DNA of 64,000 nucleotides from Photobacterium kishitanii (GCF_003026355.1 NZ_PYON01000003.1:1-64000), one strand, 5' to 3'; counted from the stretch's first letter, positions 22,157 to 32,375 are shown. Notes: generated from the letters alone by a model not told the origin. Made by a program: numbers and translations.

Positions 22157-23104
22157 ATGAAACAATTATTGAATGCGGACAAAGTTACTGACTTTATGCG
22201 TTGGTCAAAATTAGCGTTTATTTTCTCGTTAATGATGATTGCGGCTTCTATTGCGACAATATCGACCAAAGGGTTGAATTGGGGCTTAGACTTTACTGGC
22301 GGTACGCTTATTGAAGTTAGCTTTAAAGACCCTGCTGATTTACCGTTAATTCGTGAGTCATTGGCAAAATCTGGTTTTGGTGATGCGATTGTACAGAACT
22401 TTGGTACTGCTCGTGATGTAATGGTACGTTTGCAACCCCGTGACGGTGTTAAAGGTGAGACGCTGGGTAACCAGATCATTGAGGCTTTAAAAACTGGAAC
22501 GGGTCAGCAAGTTGAAATGCGTCGCGTTGAGTTTGTTGGTCCCAATGTCGGAGATGAATTAGCAGAAGCGGGCGGATTGGCGATTTTAATTGCGCTAGTT
22601 TGTATTCTGCTTTACGTTTCAGTGCGTTTTGAATGGCGTTTAGCCGCAGGTGCGGTGTTGTCATTGGCACACGATATTATCATTACTGTCGGTATCTTTT
22701 CGATATTACAAATTGAAGTTGATTTAACTATTGTGGCAGCATTGCTAACAGTCGTCGGTTACTCACTTAACGATACCATCGTAGTGTTTGACCGGATTAG
22801 AGAAAACTTCCGTAAAATGCGTAAACAAACTTCTGAAGAAATAATGAATTGCTCTCTTTCTCAAACATTGAGTCGAACATTAATTACTTCCAGTACAACC
22901 TTGTTTGTAGTGATTGCCTTGTTCTTAAAAGGCGGCGCGATGATTCAAGGATTTGCATTAGCATTATTGATTGGTATTACTGTCGGTACTTACTCTTCAA
23001 TCTATGTGGCTTCAGCGTTAGCGCTTAAATTGGGGATCACCCGTGAGCACTTAATGCCAACGCCATTAGATAAAGAAGGTGAAGAGCTTGATGCGATGCC
23101 ATAG
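22157..23104 (+). CDS. secF: Protein translocase subunit SecF
   Basis: SecF pairs with SecD in the inner membrane. The 315-residue protein has an N-terminal helix, the periplasmic signature LNWGLDFTGGTLIEV and a C-terminal helix bundle with SLNDTIVVFDRIRENFR. The start ATG follows TAGGAGGG. It ends the yajC-secDF operon, closed by a strong terminator 43 nt downstream. Confidence 0.96.
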   Translation: MKQLLNADKVTDFMRWSKLAFIFSLMMIAASIATISTKGLNWGLDFTGGTLIEVSFKDPADLPLIRESLAKSGFGDAIVQNFGTARDVMVRLQPRDGVKGETLGNQIIEALKTGTGQQVEMRRVEFVGPNVGDELAEAGGLAILIALVCILLYVSVRFEWRLAAGAVLSLAHDIIITVGIFSILQIEVDLTIVAALLTVVGYSLNDTIVVFDRIRENFRKMRKQTSEEIMNCSLSQTLSRTLITSSTTLFVVIALFLKGGAMIQGFALALLIGITVGTYSSIYVASALALKLGITREHLMPTPLDKEGEELDAMP

Positions 23105-23147
23105 TGGTAACTAGTGCGCATGGGTTACACAGCATAATATAAATTAT

Positions 23148-23172
23148 ACGGAGTCTTTGGGCTCCGTTTTTT
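23148..23172 (+). terminator. Terminator of yajC-secDF
   Basis: ACGGAG and CTCCGT form a 6-bp stem with an 8-nt loop, followed by a run of T residues. Confidence 0.85.
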
Positions 23173-23237
23173 ATGACCTAATTTAGCTATGCTTTCGTCA
23201 TTCTCTAGCTTGGGCTTACAAATGAGAGAGGGTGTCT

Positions 23238-23327
23238 ATGCGTTATGCTGGTGGCTTTAAGCTGACCAACAAATTATATGATCGGTATAAAGAGATAACT
23301 AATAGAAACAAAAACGCCCCGCTGTGA
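23238..23327 (+). CDS. Possible 29-residue small protein
   Basis: A short frame starts at ATG 23238 behind AGAGGG at about 5 nt. It encodes a basic 29-residue peptide beginning MRYAGGFKLTNKLYDRYKE. The last codons and stop fall inside the 5' arm of the following hairpin. It lies between the secF terminator and the suhB terminator. I do not recognise it; the frame is short enough to arise by chance, and only the well-placed ribosome binding site supports it. Confidence 0.2.
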   Translation: MRYAGGFKLTNKLYDRYKEITNRNKNAPL

Positions 23328-23346
23328 ATATCAGCGGGGCGTTTTT
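23311..23346. terminator. Strong bidirectional terminator after suhB
   Basis: A 14-bp stem (AAAACGCCCCGCTG with CAGCGGGGCGTTTT) has a 7-nt loop and T-runs on both strands. It serves suhB on the minus strand and can stop read-through from secF. Confidence 0.9.
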
Positions 23347-23369
23347 ATTTAGCGGGTTGTAATCAATGA

Positions 23370-24170
23370 TTACTTAGTCAAAGCATCGCTACCGAATTCA
23401 CGGATTTTAGCAAGCATTGGCTTAACTACACGTGCGTTACCAGCAACAATGTTGCCAGACGTTAGGTAGTTAGTGTTACCCGTAAAGTCAGCACAGATAG
23501 CACCAGCTTCACGCGCGATTAATTCACCAGCAGCAAGTTCCCAAGGCTTTTGGCCTAGCTTGAATACACCGTCAACGCGGCCAGCAGCTAGGTAACAAAG
23601 ATCCAATGCAGTACAACCTGATTGACGCATGTCATCACATTCTACAAATAAAGCATTTTGGATTTTTAGGTAACTTTCAGCGTGTTGTTTAGCAGCAAAA
23701 GGAAGACCTGTTGCTAACACAGTACCAGTTAGATCACGTGGCTGAGATGCACGTAGACGTAGGCTGTTAAGTTGCGCGCCTGAACCACGAGTAGCCGTGA
23801 ATAGTTCGTTACGAGCTGGGTCGTAAACTGCAGCAACTTCTGTACGACCACGCATACGTAGTGCGATAGAAACTGCATAGTGAGGGTAACCGCGAACGAA
23901 GTTCTTGGTGCCATCCACTGGGTCAATAATCCACTGACACTCTTTGTCACGTCCGTCTCTATTACCAGATTCAGCTGCGATGATGCAGTGATCAGGGTAA
24001 GATTTCAGGATTGTCTCGATGATGATAGCTTCTGCTTCATGATCGATATTGGTAACAACATCATTACCTTTATTAGCAACCTCAATAGATTGAGGTTTTT
24101 CTAGAGATTTAATGACATGGTCACCAGCCTTTCGCACAGCGCGAATGGCAATATTAAGCATCGGATGCAT
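23370..24170 (-). CDS. suhB: SuhB, inositol monophosphatase family, with altered metal ligands
   Basis: SuhB has the inositol monophosphatase fold. In E. coli it also acts with NusA in ribosomal RNA antitermination, where phosphatase activity is reported to be dispensable. The 266-residue protein has the family framework (IIDPVDGTKNF, AAGRVDGVFKLGQKPW, NIVAGN). Two metal-binding positions differ. The usual EES is AES (AAESG), so the Glu equivalent to human IMPase E70 is Ala. The usual WDxAAG is WELAAG, so the equivalent of D220 is Glu. The codons read GCT and GAA in the DNA, so these are not translation artefacts. The protein may therefore be a weak or inactive phosphatase that keeps its RNA polymerase role. 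Divergent from trmJ. Confidence 0.9.
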   Translation of the reverse strand: MHPMLNIAIRAVRKAGDHVIKSLEKPQSIEVANKGNDVVTNIDHEAEAIIIETILKSYPDHCIIAAESGNRDGRDKECQWIIDPVDGTKNFVRGYPHYAVSIALRMRGRTEVAAVYDPARNELFTATRGSGAQLNSLRLRASQPRDLTGTVLATGLPFAAKQHAESYLKIQNALFVECDDMRQSGCTALDLCYLAAGRVDGVFKLGQKPWELAAGELIAREAGAICADFTGNTNYLTSGNIVAGNARVVKPMLAKIREFGSDALTK

Positions 24171-24413
24171 AGGATTTTCCCAACGGATGTTAAAGAACTA
24201 AAAAGCGGCGGCGAGTATAACAGAGCTATAAAAAAAAGGAAGTGGTTATTTTTTCGACGTTAGCTGGCATTGAAAAAATGAAAATGACGGTATTTTATTT
24301 ATTGATGGCAGTAATAGGTAATAACAAGCATCAAACAGACATGTTTTCTTCATTTTTGTTATGGCTGTGCTACTATCTCTGAGCGTTAAATTAGACTGGA
24401 ATATAGCGACATC

Positions 24414-25154
24414 ATGTTAGATAAAATTCGCGTTGTCCTCATTGGCACGTCACATCCTGGAAATATCGGTTCTGCAGCTCGCGCAATGAAAGTAATGGGG
24501 TTAACTAACCTTGTTCTTGTTGATCCCGCATGTGAAATTGATAGTCATACAATTGCTTTAGCAGCCGGTGCTGCTGATGTAGTTGAGAACGCTAAAATTG
24601 TAAAAACATTAGATGAAGCCGTTGCTGATTGCGGTTTGGTTGTTGGTTCAAGTGCACGCTCACGTACACTTGAATGGCCACAATTAGACCCACGTGAAAA
24701 TGGTATTAAAGTTATTGCTGAGTCTGAACAGCACCCAGTAGCAATTTTATTTGGTCGTGAACGTACCGGCCTTACCAATGAAGAATTACAAAAATGCCAT
24801 TGCCATGTTTATATTCCAGCTAATCCTGAATATAGCTCGTTGAATCTTGCGATGGCTGTGCAAACGATAAGTTATGAAGTTCGAATGGCGTATCTTGATG
24901 CGACGAAGCATCAATCTACTGCGATTGTTGATGAATACCCACGTGCAGATGAACTTGAACGGTTTTATGATCATCTTGAAAAAGTGACCAGCCAAACTCG
25001 ATTTATTAATAAAAATCATCCTGGTATGGTGATGGTGAAACTGCGTCGCATGTTTACTCGTGCTCGTCCTGAGCAGCAAGAGTTAAATATCTTAAGAGGT
25101 ATTTTATCGTCAGTAGAAAAGACGATTGAAACCTTAGAGAAGAACAATAAATAA
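24414..25154 (+). CDS. trmJ: tRNA (cytidine/uridine-2'-O)-methyltransferase TrmJ
   Basis: TrmJ methylates the ribose of nucleotide 32 in the anticodon loop of several tRNAs. The 246-residue protein (same as E. coli) has the SPOUT knot: [25 protein letters not shown] at the N-terminus and [18 protein letters not shown] plus [10 protein letters not shown] in the knot region, then a helical C-terminal extension. It lies just upstream of iscR, as in E. coli and Vibrio. Confidence 0.95.
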   Translation: MLDKIRVVLIGTSHPGNIGSAARAMKVMGLTNLVLVDPACEIDSHTIALAAGAADVVENAKIVKTLDEAVADCGLVVGSSARSRTLEWPQLDPRENGIKVIAESEQHPVAILFGRERTGLTNEELQKCHCHVYIPANPEYSSLNLAMAVQTISYEVRMAYLDATKHQSTAIVDEYPRADELERFYDHLEKVTSQTRFINKNHPGMVMVKLRRMFTRARPEQQELNILRGILSSVEKTIETLEKNNK

Positions 25155-25174
25155 CAGTGGTAGTAAAAGGGTAA

Positions 25175-25199
25175 AAGACCTACTGTTTTAGTGGGTTAA
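25175..25199 (+). promoter_or_regulatory. IscR operator, distal site
   Basis: The core ACCTACTGTTTTAGTGGGT is an imperfect palindrome that follows the type 1 IscR pattern (YYGACTRWWWYAGTCRRS) with three mismatches. It adjoins the stronger site at 25200, so the two centres are 25 bp apart. Confidence 0.6.
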
Positions 25200-25224
25200 A
25201 TACTTGACCAAATTAGTCAGGTAT
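25200..25224 (+). promoter_or_regulatory. IscR operator, proximal site, overlapping a -35 element
   Basis: The half-sites ATACTTGACC and AGTCAGGTAT flank an AAATT centre. All positions of the 25-bp type 1 consensus (ATASYYGACTRWWWYAGTCRRSTAT) match except one. TTGACC inside it looks like a -35 hexamer. Repression of iscRSUA by [2Fe-2S]-IscR is the expected outcome. Confidence 0.85.
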
Positions 25225-25263
25225 GAGAGACTGCTTGTATAAATTCAAGTAGGTAGCCATGTT

Positions 25264-25779
25264 ATGAAGTTGACCTCAAAAGGAAGATACGCAGTGACGG
25301 CAATGTTAGATGTAGCATTGCATTCACATAATGGACCAGTACCGTTGGCTGATATTTCAGAACGTCAAGGGATCTCACTGTCCTACCTAGAACAACTATT
25401 TTCGCGTCTTCGTAAAGCGGGTCTGGTTACAAGTGTCCGTGGTCCTGGTGGTGGTTATCGCCTTGGTGAAGATGCCAGCAGTATTGCTGTTGGTATGGTT
25501 ATCGCAGCAGTTGATGAATCAGTTGATGCAACTAAGTGTCAAGGTAAAGGCGGTTGCCAAGGTGGCGTCCGTTGTTTAACTCATACCTTATGGCATGATC
25601 TAAGTGATCGTATCAGCGGATTCTTAAATAACATCACTCTTGGTGAGTTGATGAAGGATAATGACGTACAAACTATTGCTGATCGTCAGGATGTAATCCT
25701 ACAAAGTAATAATAAAACATCATTTGCAAATAAAAAATCACACGACAGCGCCCCTATCGGTGTCGATGTCCGCTCCTAG
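25264..25779 (+). CDS. iscR: Fe-S cluster assembly regulator IscR
   Basis: IscR is an Rrf2-family repressor that carries a [2Fe-2S] cluster and tunes the isc operon to Fe-S demand. The 171-residue protein starts [19 protein letters not shown]. The cluster ligands C92, C98, C104 and H107 are at the same numbers as in E. coli. The C-terminus runs about nine residues beyond E. coli IscR and overlaps the spacer before iscS. Two IscR operators lie directly upstream, so the gene is autoregulated. Confidence 0.97.
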   Translation: MKLTSKGRYAVTAMLDVALHSHNGPVPLADISERQGISLSYLEQLFSRLRKAGLVTSVRGPGGGYRLGEDASSIAVGMVIAAVDESVDATKCQGKGGCQGGVRCLTHTLWHDLSDRISGFLNNITLGELMKDNDVQTIADRQDVILQSNNKTSFANKKSHDSAPIGVDVRS

Positions 25780-25810
25780 AGACCAGACGTTCGTGTTTTC
25801 GGAGAAGAAA

Positions 25811-27025
25811 ATGAAACTGCCAATATATTTTGATTACTCTGCAACTTGTCCTGTAGATCCTCGTGTTGCTGAGAAAATGGTTCAGTGTTTAACTATGGAT
25901 GGTACGTTTGGTAATCCAGCGTCACGTTCACACCGTTATGGCTGGCAAGCGGAAGAGGCGGTTGATGCTGCTCGTGAGTATATTGCTGAGTTAATCAATG
26001 CTGATCCCCGTGAAATTGTGTTTACCTCGGGTGCTACAGAATCTGATAACCTTGCAATTAAAGGTGCTGCCCACTTCTATAATAAGAAAGGTAAGCACGT
26101 TATTACATGTAAAACTGAGCACAAAGCGGTTCTTGACCCATGTCGTCAATTAGAGCGTGAAGGTTATGAGGTAACTTACCTTGAGCCTGAGTCAAATGGT
26201 CTTATTGATTTGGCAAAACTACGCGACGCAATGCGTGAAGATACTGTGCTGGTTTCTATTATGCATGTGAACAACGAAATTGGTGTTGTTCAAGATATTG
26301 CAGCTATTGGTGAAATTTGTCGTGAAAATAAGACAATTTTCCATGTGGATGCAGCACAATCTGCAGGTAAACTACCGATTGATGTGCAAACTACTAAAGT
26401 GGATTTAATCTCATTTTCTGCGCACAAGATTTACGGTCCTAAAGGTATTGGCGCATTATATGTACGCCGTAAACCTCGTATTCGTCTTGAAGCACAAATG
26501 CACGGTGGCGGCCATGAACGTGGTTTCCGTTCTGGTACTTTACCAACGCATCAAATTGTCGGTATGGGTGAAGCATTCCGTATCGCTAAGCTAGAAATGG
26601 CACAAGATTACCAGCACGCAGTTGATATGCGTGAGCGTTTGCTTAAAGGCCTTGAAGGCATTGAAGAAATGTCAATCAATGGTGATTTAGAGCACCGTAT
26701 TCCCAACAACCTAAACATCAGTTTTGCGTTTGTTGAAGGCGAGTCATTGTTAATGGCATTGAAAGATCTTGCTGTATCATCAGGTTCTGCATGTACATCT
26801 GCGAGCTTAGAGCCTTCTTATGTACTACGTGCATTAGGTCTAAATGATGAACTAGCGCATAGCTCAATTCGTTTCTCTTTTGGTCGTTTTACTACTGCTG
26901 AAGAAATTGATTATGCTGTGGCTCAAATTAAAGAAGCAGTCGACAAACTACGTGCAATGTCACCACTTTGGGATATGTTCAAAGATGGCATTGATTTAGA
27001 TACAGTTGAGTGGGCACACCACTAA
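25811..27025 (+). CDS. iscS: Cysteine desulfurase IscS
   Basis: IscS is a pyridoxal-phosphate enzyme that takes sulfur from cysteine and delivers it to IscU and to tRNA thiolation enzymes. The 404-residue protein equals E. coli in length. It has the PLP lysine in [12 protein letters not shown] and the catalytic cysteine in [15 protein letters not shown]. The start is the ATG at 25811 behind GGAGAA; a longer frame from 25724 overlaps iscR and is not credible. Confidence 0.98.
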   Translation: MKLPIYFDYSATCPVDPRVAEKMVQCLTMDGTFGNPASRSHRYGWQAEEAVDAAREYIAELINADPREIVFTSGATESDNLAIKGAAHFYNKKGKHVITCKTEHKAVLDPCRQLEREGYEVTYLEPESNGLIDLAKLRDAMREDTVLVSIMHVNNEIGVVQDIAAIGEICRENKTIFHVDAAQSAGKLPIDVQTTKVDLISFSAHKIYGPKGIGALYVRRKPRIRLEAQMHGGGHERGFRSGTLPTHQIVGMGEAFRIAKLEMAQDYQHAVDMRERLLKGLEGIEEMSINGDLEHRIPNNLNISFAFVEGESLLMALKDLAVSSGSACTSASLEPSYVLRALGLNDELAHSSIRFSFGRFTTAEEIDYAVAQIKEAVDKLRAMSPLWDMFKDGIDLDTVEWAHH

Positions 27026-27058
27026 TCTGCGGTTAGACATTATTCGAGGGAATTTATC

Positions 27059-27445
27059 ATGGCATATAGTGAAAAAGTCATCGATCATTATGAAAATCCG
27101 CGTAACGTGGGTTCATTTGACAACGACGATAAAAACATTGGTAGCGGTATGGTGGGTGCACCAGCCTGTGGCGATGTAATGAAACTTCAGATTAAAGTAA
27201 CTGAAGATGGCATCATTGAAGATGCAAAGTTTAAAACCTATGGTTGCGGTTCTGCTATTGCATCAAGTTCACTGATCACTGAATGGGTGAAAGGTAAAAC
27301 ATTAGACGAAGCAGCATCAATCAAGAACTCTGCAATCGCAGAAGAGCTTGAATTACCACCGGTTAAGGTTCACTGTTCAATTCTTGCAGAAGATGCAATT
27401 AAAGCAGCAGTTAGCGATTATAAGAAGAAACACGAACAAAAATAA
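27059..27445 (+). CDS. iscU: Fe-S cluster scaffold IscU
   Basis: IscU is the scaffold on which [2Fe-2S] clusters are built from IscS sulfur. The 128-residue protein has the three cluster cysteines in GAPACGD, YGCGSAIASSS and VKVHCSILAEDAI, plus the LPPVKVHC HscA-recognition region. It lies 33 nt after iscS. Confidence 0.98.
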   Translation: MAYSEKVIDHYENPRNVGSFDNDDKNIGSGMVGAPACGDVMKLQIKVTEDGIIEDAKFKTYGCGSAIASSSLITEWVKGKTLDEAASIKNSAIAEELELPPVKVHCSILAEDAIKAAVSDYKKKHEQK

Positions 27446-27462
27446 TTTCTGAGGTTTGAAGT

Positions 27463-27786
27463 ATGGCCATTACTATCACTGAAGCGGCAGCAAGTCGCGT
27501 ATCGACTTTTTTAGCTAATCGAGGCAAAGGCATTGGTTTGCGTCTCGGGGTTCGCACTTCAGGATGTTCGGGTATGGCGTATATCCTTGAGTTCGTCGAT
27601 GATCTTGACGAAGGGGACCAAGTCTTTGAAGAGCAAGGTGTAAAAATTATCGTTGATGCAAAAAGCATGGTTTACCTTGATGGGACTGAGCTTGATTTTG
27701 CCAAAGAAGGCCTTAATGAAGGTTTTCAATTTAACAACCCTAACGTGTCTAGCGAATGTGGTTGTGGTGAAAGCTTCAACGTATAA
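27463..27786 (+). CDS. iscA: A-type Fe-S carrier IscA
   Basis: IscA accepts and passes on iron or Fe-S clusters to target proteins. The 107-residue protein has the A-type cysteines in [10 protein letters not shown] and in the C-terminal [10 protein letters not shown]. It lies 17 nt after iscU. Confidence 0.97.
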   Translation: MAITITEAAASRVSTFLANRGKGIGLRLGVRTSGCSGMAYILEFVDDLDEGDQVFEEQGVKIIVDAKSMVYLDGTELDFAKEGLNEGFQFNNPNVSSECGCGESFNV

Positions 27787-27874
27787 TTGCTCATAGTGTT
27801 TTATTAAACCTGGCTACTGGCCGCCATCGTGGCGAGTGAGTTGTCAGGTTTATTTTTTATATATGGTTGCGATT

Positions 27875-28390
27875 ATGAATCATTTCGAATTATTTGGATT
27901 ACCGTTTCAATTTGATGTTGATAACGGTTTATTAGCAACACAATTCCGCGAATTACAGCGTCGATTCCATCCGGATAACTTTGCCACTGCATCCGAGCGC
28001 GATCGGTTACTGTCAGTACAAAAAGCAGCTCAGATTAACGATGCCTTTCAAACGCTAAAAAATCCTGTTTCCCGCGCTGAATATATGCTTTCTGAACGCG
28101 ATGAAGATATTCGCGGTGAGCAAAAGACACTTCAAGATATGGACTTCTTAATGCAGCAAATGGAGCTGCGAGAAGCGTTGGAAGCTATTTCTGAGTGCGC
28201 TGATCCTGAAGCTGCCTTAGTGGATTTTGAACAACAAGCTGCAATTATGTATCAACAACAGCTGCATAAACTGGCACAATTGCTCAATCAAGAAAATTGG
28301 TTTGAAGCTGCAGATGCAGTACGTAAGTTAAAGTTTATTGTTAAGTTGCGTGATGAAGTCGAACGTCTTGAAGAATCATTATTCGATTAA
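27875..28390 (+). CDS. hscB: Co-chaperone HscB
   Basis: HscB is the J-domain partner that brings IscU to HscA and stimulates its ATPase. The 171-residue protein starts MNHFELFGLP. It has the HPD tripeptide in RRFHPDNF and a C-terminal three-helix IscU-binding domain. The ATG at 27875 gives the family length; an earlier ATG at 27863 is in frame but has no ribosome binding site. Confidence 0.96.
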   Translation: MNHFELFGLPFQFDVDNGLLATQFRELQRRFHPDNFATASERDRLLSVQKAAQINDAFQTLKNPVSRAEYMLSERDEDIRGEQKTLQDMDFLMQQMELREALEAISECADPEAALVDFEQQAAIMYQQQLHKLAQLLNQENWFEAADAVRKLKFIVKLRDEVERLEESLFD

Positions 28391-28423
28391 TCATTCACTT
28401 GTGTTATTTAGACAGGAACGATA

Positions 28424-30277
28424 ATGGCATTTTTACAGATTTCTGAACCCGGTCAAAGTGCAGCTCCGCATCAGCAAAAATTAGCGGTCGGCATTGATTT
28501 AGGGACGACAAACTCATTAGTTGCAACCGTCCGTAGTGGCGTTGCAGAAACATTGAAAGATGCTGAAGGACGTTCAATTTTACCGTCAGTTGTGCATTAT
28601 GCGGCGAAGCATGTACTAACTGGCGATGCTGCGCGTGCGTATGCGCAACGCGATCCCGTTAATACTATCTTATCCGTTAAACGTCTAATGGGACGCTCAT
28701 TGGTTGATATTGAGCAGCGTTATCCGCAATTGCCTTATCAATTTACCGCATCAGAAAATGGCTTACCGCAATTGGTTACCCGTCAGGGTGCGATGAATCC
28801 AGTGCAAATATCAGCGGAAATCTTAAAATCATTAAGTCAGCGTGCAGTCGAAAGTTTAGGTGGCGAGCTTGAAGGGGTGGTGATCACCGTTCCTGCTTAT
28901 TTTGATGATGCACAACGTGCGGGTACAAAAGACGCAGCTAAGTTAGCAAACCTAAATGTTTTGCGCTTACTTAATGAACCAACAGCGGCAGCAATTGCTT
29001 ATGGCCTTGATTCTGGCCAAGAAGGTGTCATTGCTGTTTATGATCTTGGTGGCGGCACTTTTGATATTTCGATTTTACGATTATCAAAAGGTGTATTTGA
29101 AGTTTTAGCCACTGGTGGTGATTCTGCGTTAGGCGGAGATGATCTTGACCAGCTTATTGCTGAGTGGATCCTTATTCAAGCCGAGTTAACAGCGACATTA
29201 ACACCACAACAGCGCCGTGAATTACAAGATGCAGCTCAACAAGCGAAAGTGGCATTAAGCGATAGTGATAGCGTTGCAATTAATGTCCTTGGTTGGCAGG
29301 GTGAAATTACGCGCGAGCAATTTAATGATTTAGTGACACCATTAATAAAGAAAACCTTATTTGCTTGTCGTCGCGCACTCAAAGATGCTGATATCACGAT
29401 TGATGATGTGATTGAGACAGTGATGGTGGGGGGATCAACCCGTGTGCCATTAGTGCGTGAATTGGTTGGAACATTTTTTGGTAAGACACCATTAACTTCT
29501 ATCGATCCTGATCAAGTGGTAGCTATTGGTGCCGCTATCCAAGCCGATATTCTGGTGGGTAACAAACCTGACGCTGATATGCTGCTATTAGACGTGATTC
29601 CATTGTCATTAGGCATTGAAACCATGGGCGGCATGATCGAGAAAATTATTCCACGTAACACCACGCTACCTGTTGCTCGCGCACAAGAATTTACCACCTT
29701 TAAAGATGGCCAAACAGCAATGTCTGTTCATATCGTTCAAGGTGAGCGTGAAATGGTTAATGATTGCCGTTCATTAGCGCGATTTACTTTACGTGGTATT
29801 CCACCAATGGCAGCAGGTGCTGCGCATATTCGTGTTACTTATCAAGTTGATGCAGATGGTTTATTGTCTGTAACAGCCATGGAAAAAAGCAGCGGTGTGC
29901 AATCATCAATTCAAGTGAAGCCATCTTATGGTCTTTCTGATGATGAAATTGCAACTATGTTACGTGATTCAATGACATTTGCTCAAGATGATAAAGACGC
30001 ACGTGCATTAGCTGAACAACAGGTAGAAGCCGATCGTGTCCTTGAAGGGTTAATTGCTGCGTTGGCAGCAGATGGTGAAACCTTATTAAGTATTCAAGAA
30101 CGCGGTGAGTTAGAAGCTGTAATGATGGAACTGGTTCAATTACGTCAGAGTGGAGACACTCGTACAATTGAAGCAGGAATTAAGAAAACTGATAAGGCCA
30201 GCCAAGAATTTGCGTCACGTCGAATGGATCAATCTATTCGTCAAGCGTTAGCTGGTCAGTCTATTGATGAGGTTTAG
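28424..30277 (+). CDS. hscA: Hsp70-type chaperone HscA
   Basis: HscA is the dedicated Hsp70 of the Isc system; it binds the LPPVK motif of IscU and drives cluster release. The 617-residue protein has the nucleotide-binding motifs [26 protein letters not shown] and [12 protein letters not shown], then the peptide-binding domain. It lies 33 nt after hscB and 2 nt before fdx. Confidence 0.97.
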   Translation: MAFLQISEPGQSAAPHQQKLAVGIDLGTTNSLVATVRSGVAETLKDAEGRSILPSVVHYAAKHVLTGDAARAYAQRDPVNTILSVKRLMGRSLVDIEQRYPQLPYQFTASENGLPQLVTRQGAMNPVQISAEILKSLSQRAVESLGGELEGVVITVPAYFDDAQRAGTKDAAKLANLNVLRLLNEPTAAAIAYGLDSGQEGVIAVYDLGGGTFDISILRLSKGVFEVLATGGDSALGGDDLDQLIAEWILIQAELTATLTPQQRRELQDAAQQAKVALSDSDSVAINVLGWQGEITREQFNDLVTPLIKKTLFACRRALKDADITIDDVIETVMVGGSTRVPLVRELVGTFFGKTPLTSIDPDQVVAIGAAIQADILVGNKPDADMLLLDVIPLSLGIETMGGMIEKIIPRNTTLPVARAQEFTTFKDGQTAMSVHIVQGEREMVNDCRSLARFTLRGIPPMAAGAAHIRVTYQVDADGLLSVTAMEKSSGVQSSIQVKPSYGLSDDEIATMLRDSMTFAQDDKDARALAEQQVEADRVLEGLIAALAADGETLLSIQERGELEAVMMELVQLRQSGDTRTIEAGIKKTDKASQEFASRRMDQSIRQALAGQSIDEV

Positions 30278-30279
30278 GC

Positions 30280-30618
30280 ATGCCTAAGATTATAATTTTA
30301 CCCAATGAAGAACATTGCCCAGAAGGCGCAATTTTAGAAGCACAATCTGGCGAAACTATCCTAGATGTTGCACTGCGCAATGGCATCGAAATTGAGCATG
30401 CGTGTGAAAAATCTTGTGCATGTACCACGTGCCATGTTGTTGTCCGTGAAGGATTTGATTCTCTTAATGAGAGTGATGAACTTGAAGATGACATGCTAGA
30501 TAAAGCATGGGGACTTGAGCCAGAATCTCGTTTAAGTTGTCAGGCACGAATTGCTGATGATGACTTAGTGGTCGATATTCCACGTTATACGGTTAATCTC
30601 GCTTCTGAAGCACACTAA
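30280..30618 (+). CDS. fdx: [2Fe-2S] ferredoxin of the Isc system
   Basis: Fdx supplies electrons for cluster assembly on IscU. The 112-residue adrenodoxin-type protein has its four ligands in ACEKSCACTTCHVVV and RLSCQARI. It starts 2 nt after the hscA stop, so translation is probably coupled. Confidence 0.97.
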   Translation: MPKIIILPNEEHCPEGAILEAQSGETILDVALRNGIEIEHACEKSCACTTCHVVVREGFDSLNESDELEDDMLDKAWGLEPESRLSCQARIADDDLVVDIPRYTVNLASEAH

Positions 30619-30630
30619 TCGAAATACTTA

Positions 30631-30662
30631 AATAGGTCGCCATAATGGTGGCCTATTTTTTT
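30631..30662 (+). terminator. Terminator between fdx and iscX
   Basis: A 12-bp stem with two G-U pairs (AATAGGTCGCCA with TGGTGGCCTATT, loop TAA) is followed by seven T residues (30656-30662, partly within the stem). It separates iscX from the rest of the operon. Confidence 0.75.
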
Positions 30663-30746
30663 AGCTATTGGTTATGGTTAACGTTACTTATCAGCGTTAC
30701 GGCTGCGTAAGTTTGTTATTTTCTATTTAAAAATTGAGGATTTATT

Positions 30747-30944
30747 ATGAGTTTACAATGGATTGATTCGCGTGATATTGCCATTGAATTGATTGAACTA
30801 TACCCAGAAGTTGATCCAACCCAAGTCCGTTTTACTGATCTAAGAGAGTGGATCATTGCACTTGATGAATTTGAAGATGATATTGATCACTGTAATGAAA
30901 AGATTTTAGAAGCGGTGCAAATGTGTTGGATTGAAGAGCAATAA
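30747..30944 (+). CDS. iscX: Fe-S assembly protein IscX
   Basis: IscX is a small acidic protein that binds IscS and is thought to adjust or supply iron to the desulfurase. The 65-residue product (MSLQWIDSRDIAIELIEL) is full length, with the acidic LDEFEDD stretch. GAGGA precedes the ATG. It is 128 nt from fdx behind a terminator, so it is expressed by read-through or from its own promoter. Confidence 0.93.
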   Translation: MSLQWIDSRDIAIELIELYPEVDPTQVRFTDLREWIIALDEFEDDIDHCNEKILEAVQMCWIEEQ

Positions 30945-31091
30945 TTACAATAACGAAAAAGCCTGTTTTCTTGTTGCCTCTCAAGGTTGATAAGCATAGT
31001 CTTATTAGTTACAAAATTAGAATAACAATAACGCAGTAATCAGCTTGTTTTAATTGCTTTGGCTGTGTGATCTTTATCAAGGAGCTTATCA

Positions 31092-32375
31092 ATGTCTACC
31101 ATGATGTCAGTATTTCTTTCTCATCAAGCAGCAGATAGTCACTGGGGTGCAAATGCGCTGGTGAGTTTTAATACCGAAGGGACTTTTATTCATGTTACCG
31201 CAACAGATCCCTTTGGTGATATTCAACGTGCTGCTCGCCGTTTGGACTCACAAGGAATTAAGCAGGTTACACTGATAGGATCTGAGTGGGATCAAGACTC
31301 TATCTGGGCTTTTTTACAAGGCTACCGTAATCCTAAAGCTGATAATAATGTGATTTGGTCGGCGTTGAATGAAGCTGATGAAGCTGAATTACAGGCACGT
31401 ATTAAAACTATTAACTGGGTGTGCGATATTATTAATCAGCCAGCTGATGTGGTTGCGCCATCACAACTTGCCGCGCGCGCTGGCGAGTTTATTAAGTCAT
31501 TAGCTCCTGAACATGTCACCTACAAGATCGTTAAAGGTAACGATTTATTAGATGAAGGTTGGAATGGTATTCATGCTGTTGGTCGTGGTTCTGATCATCG
31601 TCCTGCAATGCTACGTTTAGATTACAATCCGACGGGTGATGCAAATGCGCCTGTTTTTGCTTGTCTTGTCGGTAAAGGCATTACCTTTGATTCTGGCGGT
31701 TATAGTATAAAGCCTTCTGCGGGAATGGCGTCTATGAAAGCGGATATGGGTGGCGCAGCGTTAGCAACCGGCGGTTTAGCGCTAGCAATGGCACGTGGTC
31801 TCAATAAGCGTATTAAATTAGTGCTATGTTGCGCTGAGAACATGATTTCAGGCCGTGCATTAAAATTAGGCGATATCATTAAATATAAAAATGGTAAAAC
31901 CGTTGAGGTGCTAAATACTGATGCTGAAGGGCGTCTAGTGTTAGCGGATGGGCTGATGTATGCCAATAGTCAGCACCCAACATTGATCATTGATTGTGCA
32001 ACACTAACGGGCTCTGCCAAAATGGCATTGGGTAATGATTACCATGCATTATTAAGCTTTGACCAGGATTTATCGCGTCGAGCTTTAGCTGCGGCGTCGC
32101 AAGAAGGTGAAGGTATGTGGCCACTTCCTTTAGCTGAGATACATCGTAATATGTTGCCATCGAACTTTGCTGATTTGGCCAATATTTCGAATGGTGATTT
32201 TATGCCTGGGGCAAGTACTGCGGCAGCATTTTTATCCTATTTTGTTGATGATTATCAGCAAGGCTGGATGCATATTGATGCCAGTGGTACTTATCGTAAG
32301 AGTGCTAATGATCAATGGGCAGCTGGTGCGACGGGTATGGGTGTTAAAACTCTAGCGCGTATTTTAGCGCAATAA
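31092..32375 (+). CDS. pepB: Aminopeptidase B (M17 family), first copy
   Basis: PepB is a cytosolic metallo-aminopeptidase in peptide turnover. The 427-residue protein equals E. coli PepB in length. The M17 metal and catalytic residues are in [28 protein letters not shown] and [14 protein letters not shown]. The N-terminal part ([12 protein letters not shown]) and the C-terminus ([13 protein letters not shown]) resemble E. coli PepB more than the second copy does. It follows iscX by 147 nt, the order seen in many gammaproteobacteria. A strong terminator closes it. Confidence 0.95.
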   Translation: MSTMMSVFLSHQAADSHWGANALVSFNTEGTFIHVTATDPFGDIQRAARRLDSQGIKQVTLIGSEWDQDSIWAFLQGYRNPKADNNVIWSALNEADEAELQARIKTINWVCDIINQPADVVAPSQLAARAGEFIKSLAPEHVTYKIVKGNDLLDEGWNGIHAVGRGSDHRPAMLRLDYNPTGDANAPVFACLVGKGITFDSGGYSIKPSAGMASMKADMGGAALATGGLALAMARGLNKRIKLVLCCAENMISGRALKLGDIIKYKNGKTVEVLNTDAEGRLVLADGLMYANSQHPTLIIDCATLTGSAKMALGNDYHALLSFDQDLSRRALAAASQEGEGMWPLPLAEIHRNMLPSNFADLANISNGDFMPGASTAAAFLSYFVDDYQQGWMHIDASGTYRKSANDQWAAGATGMGVKTLARILAQ

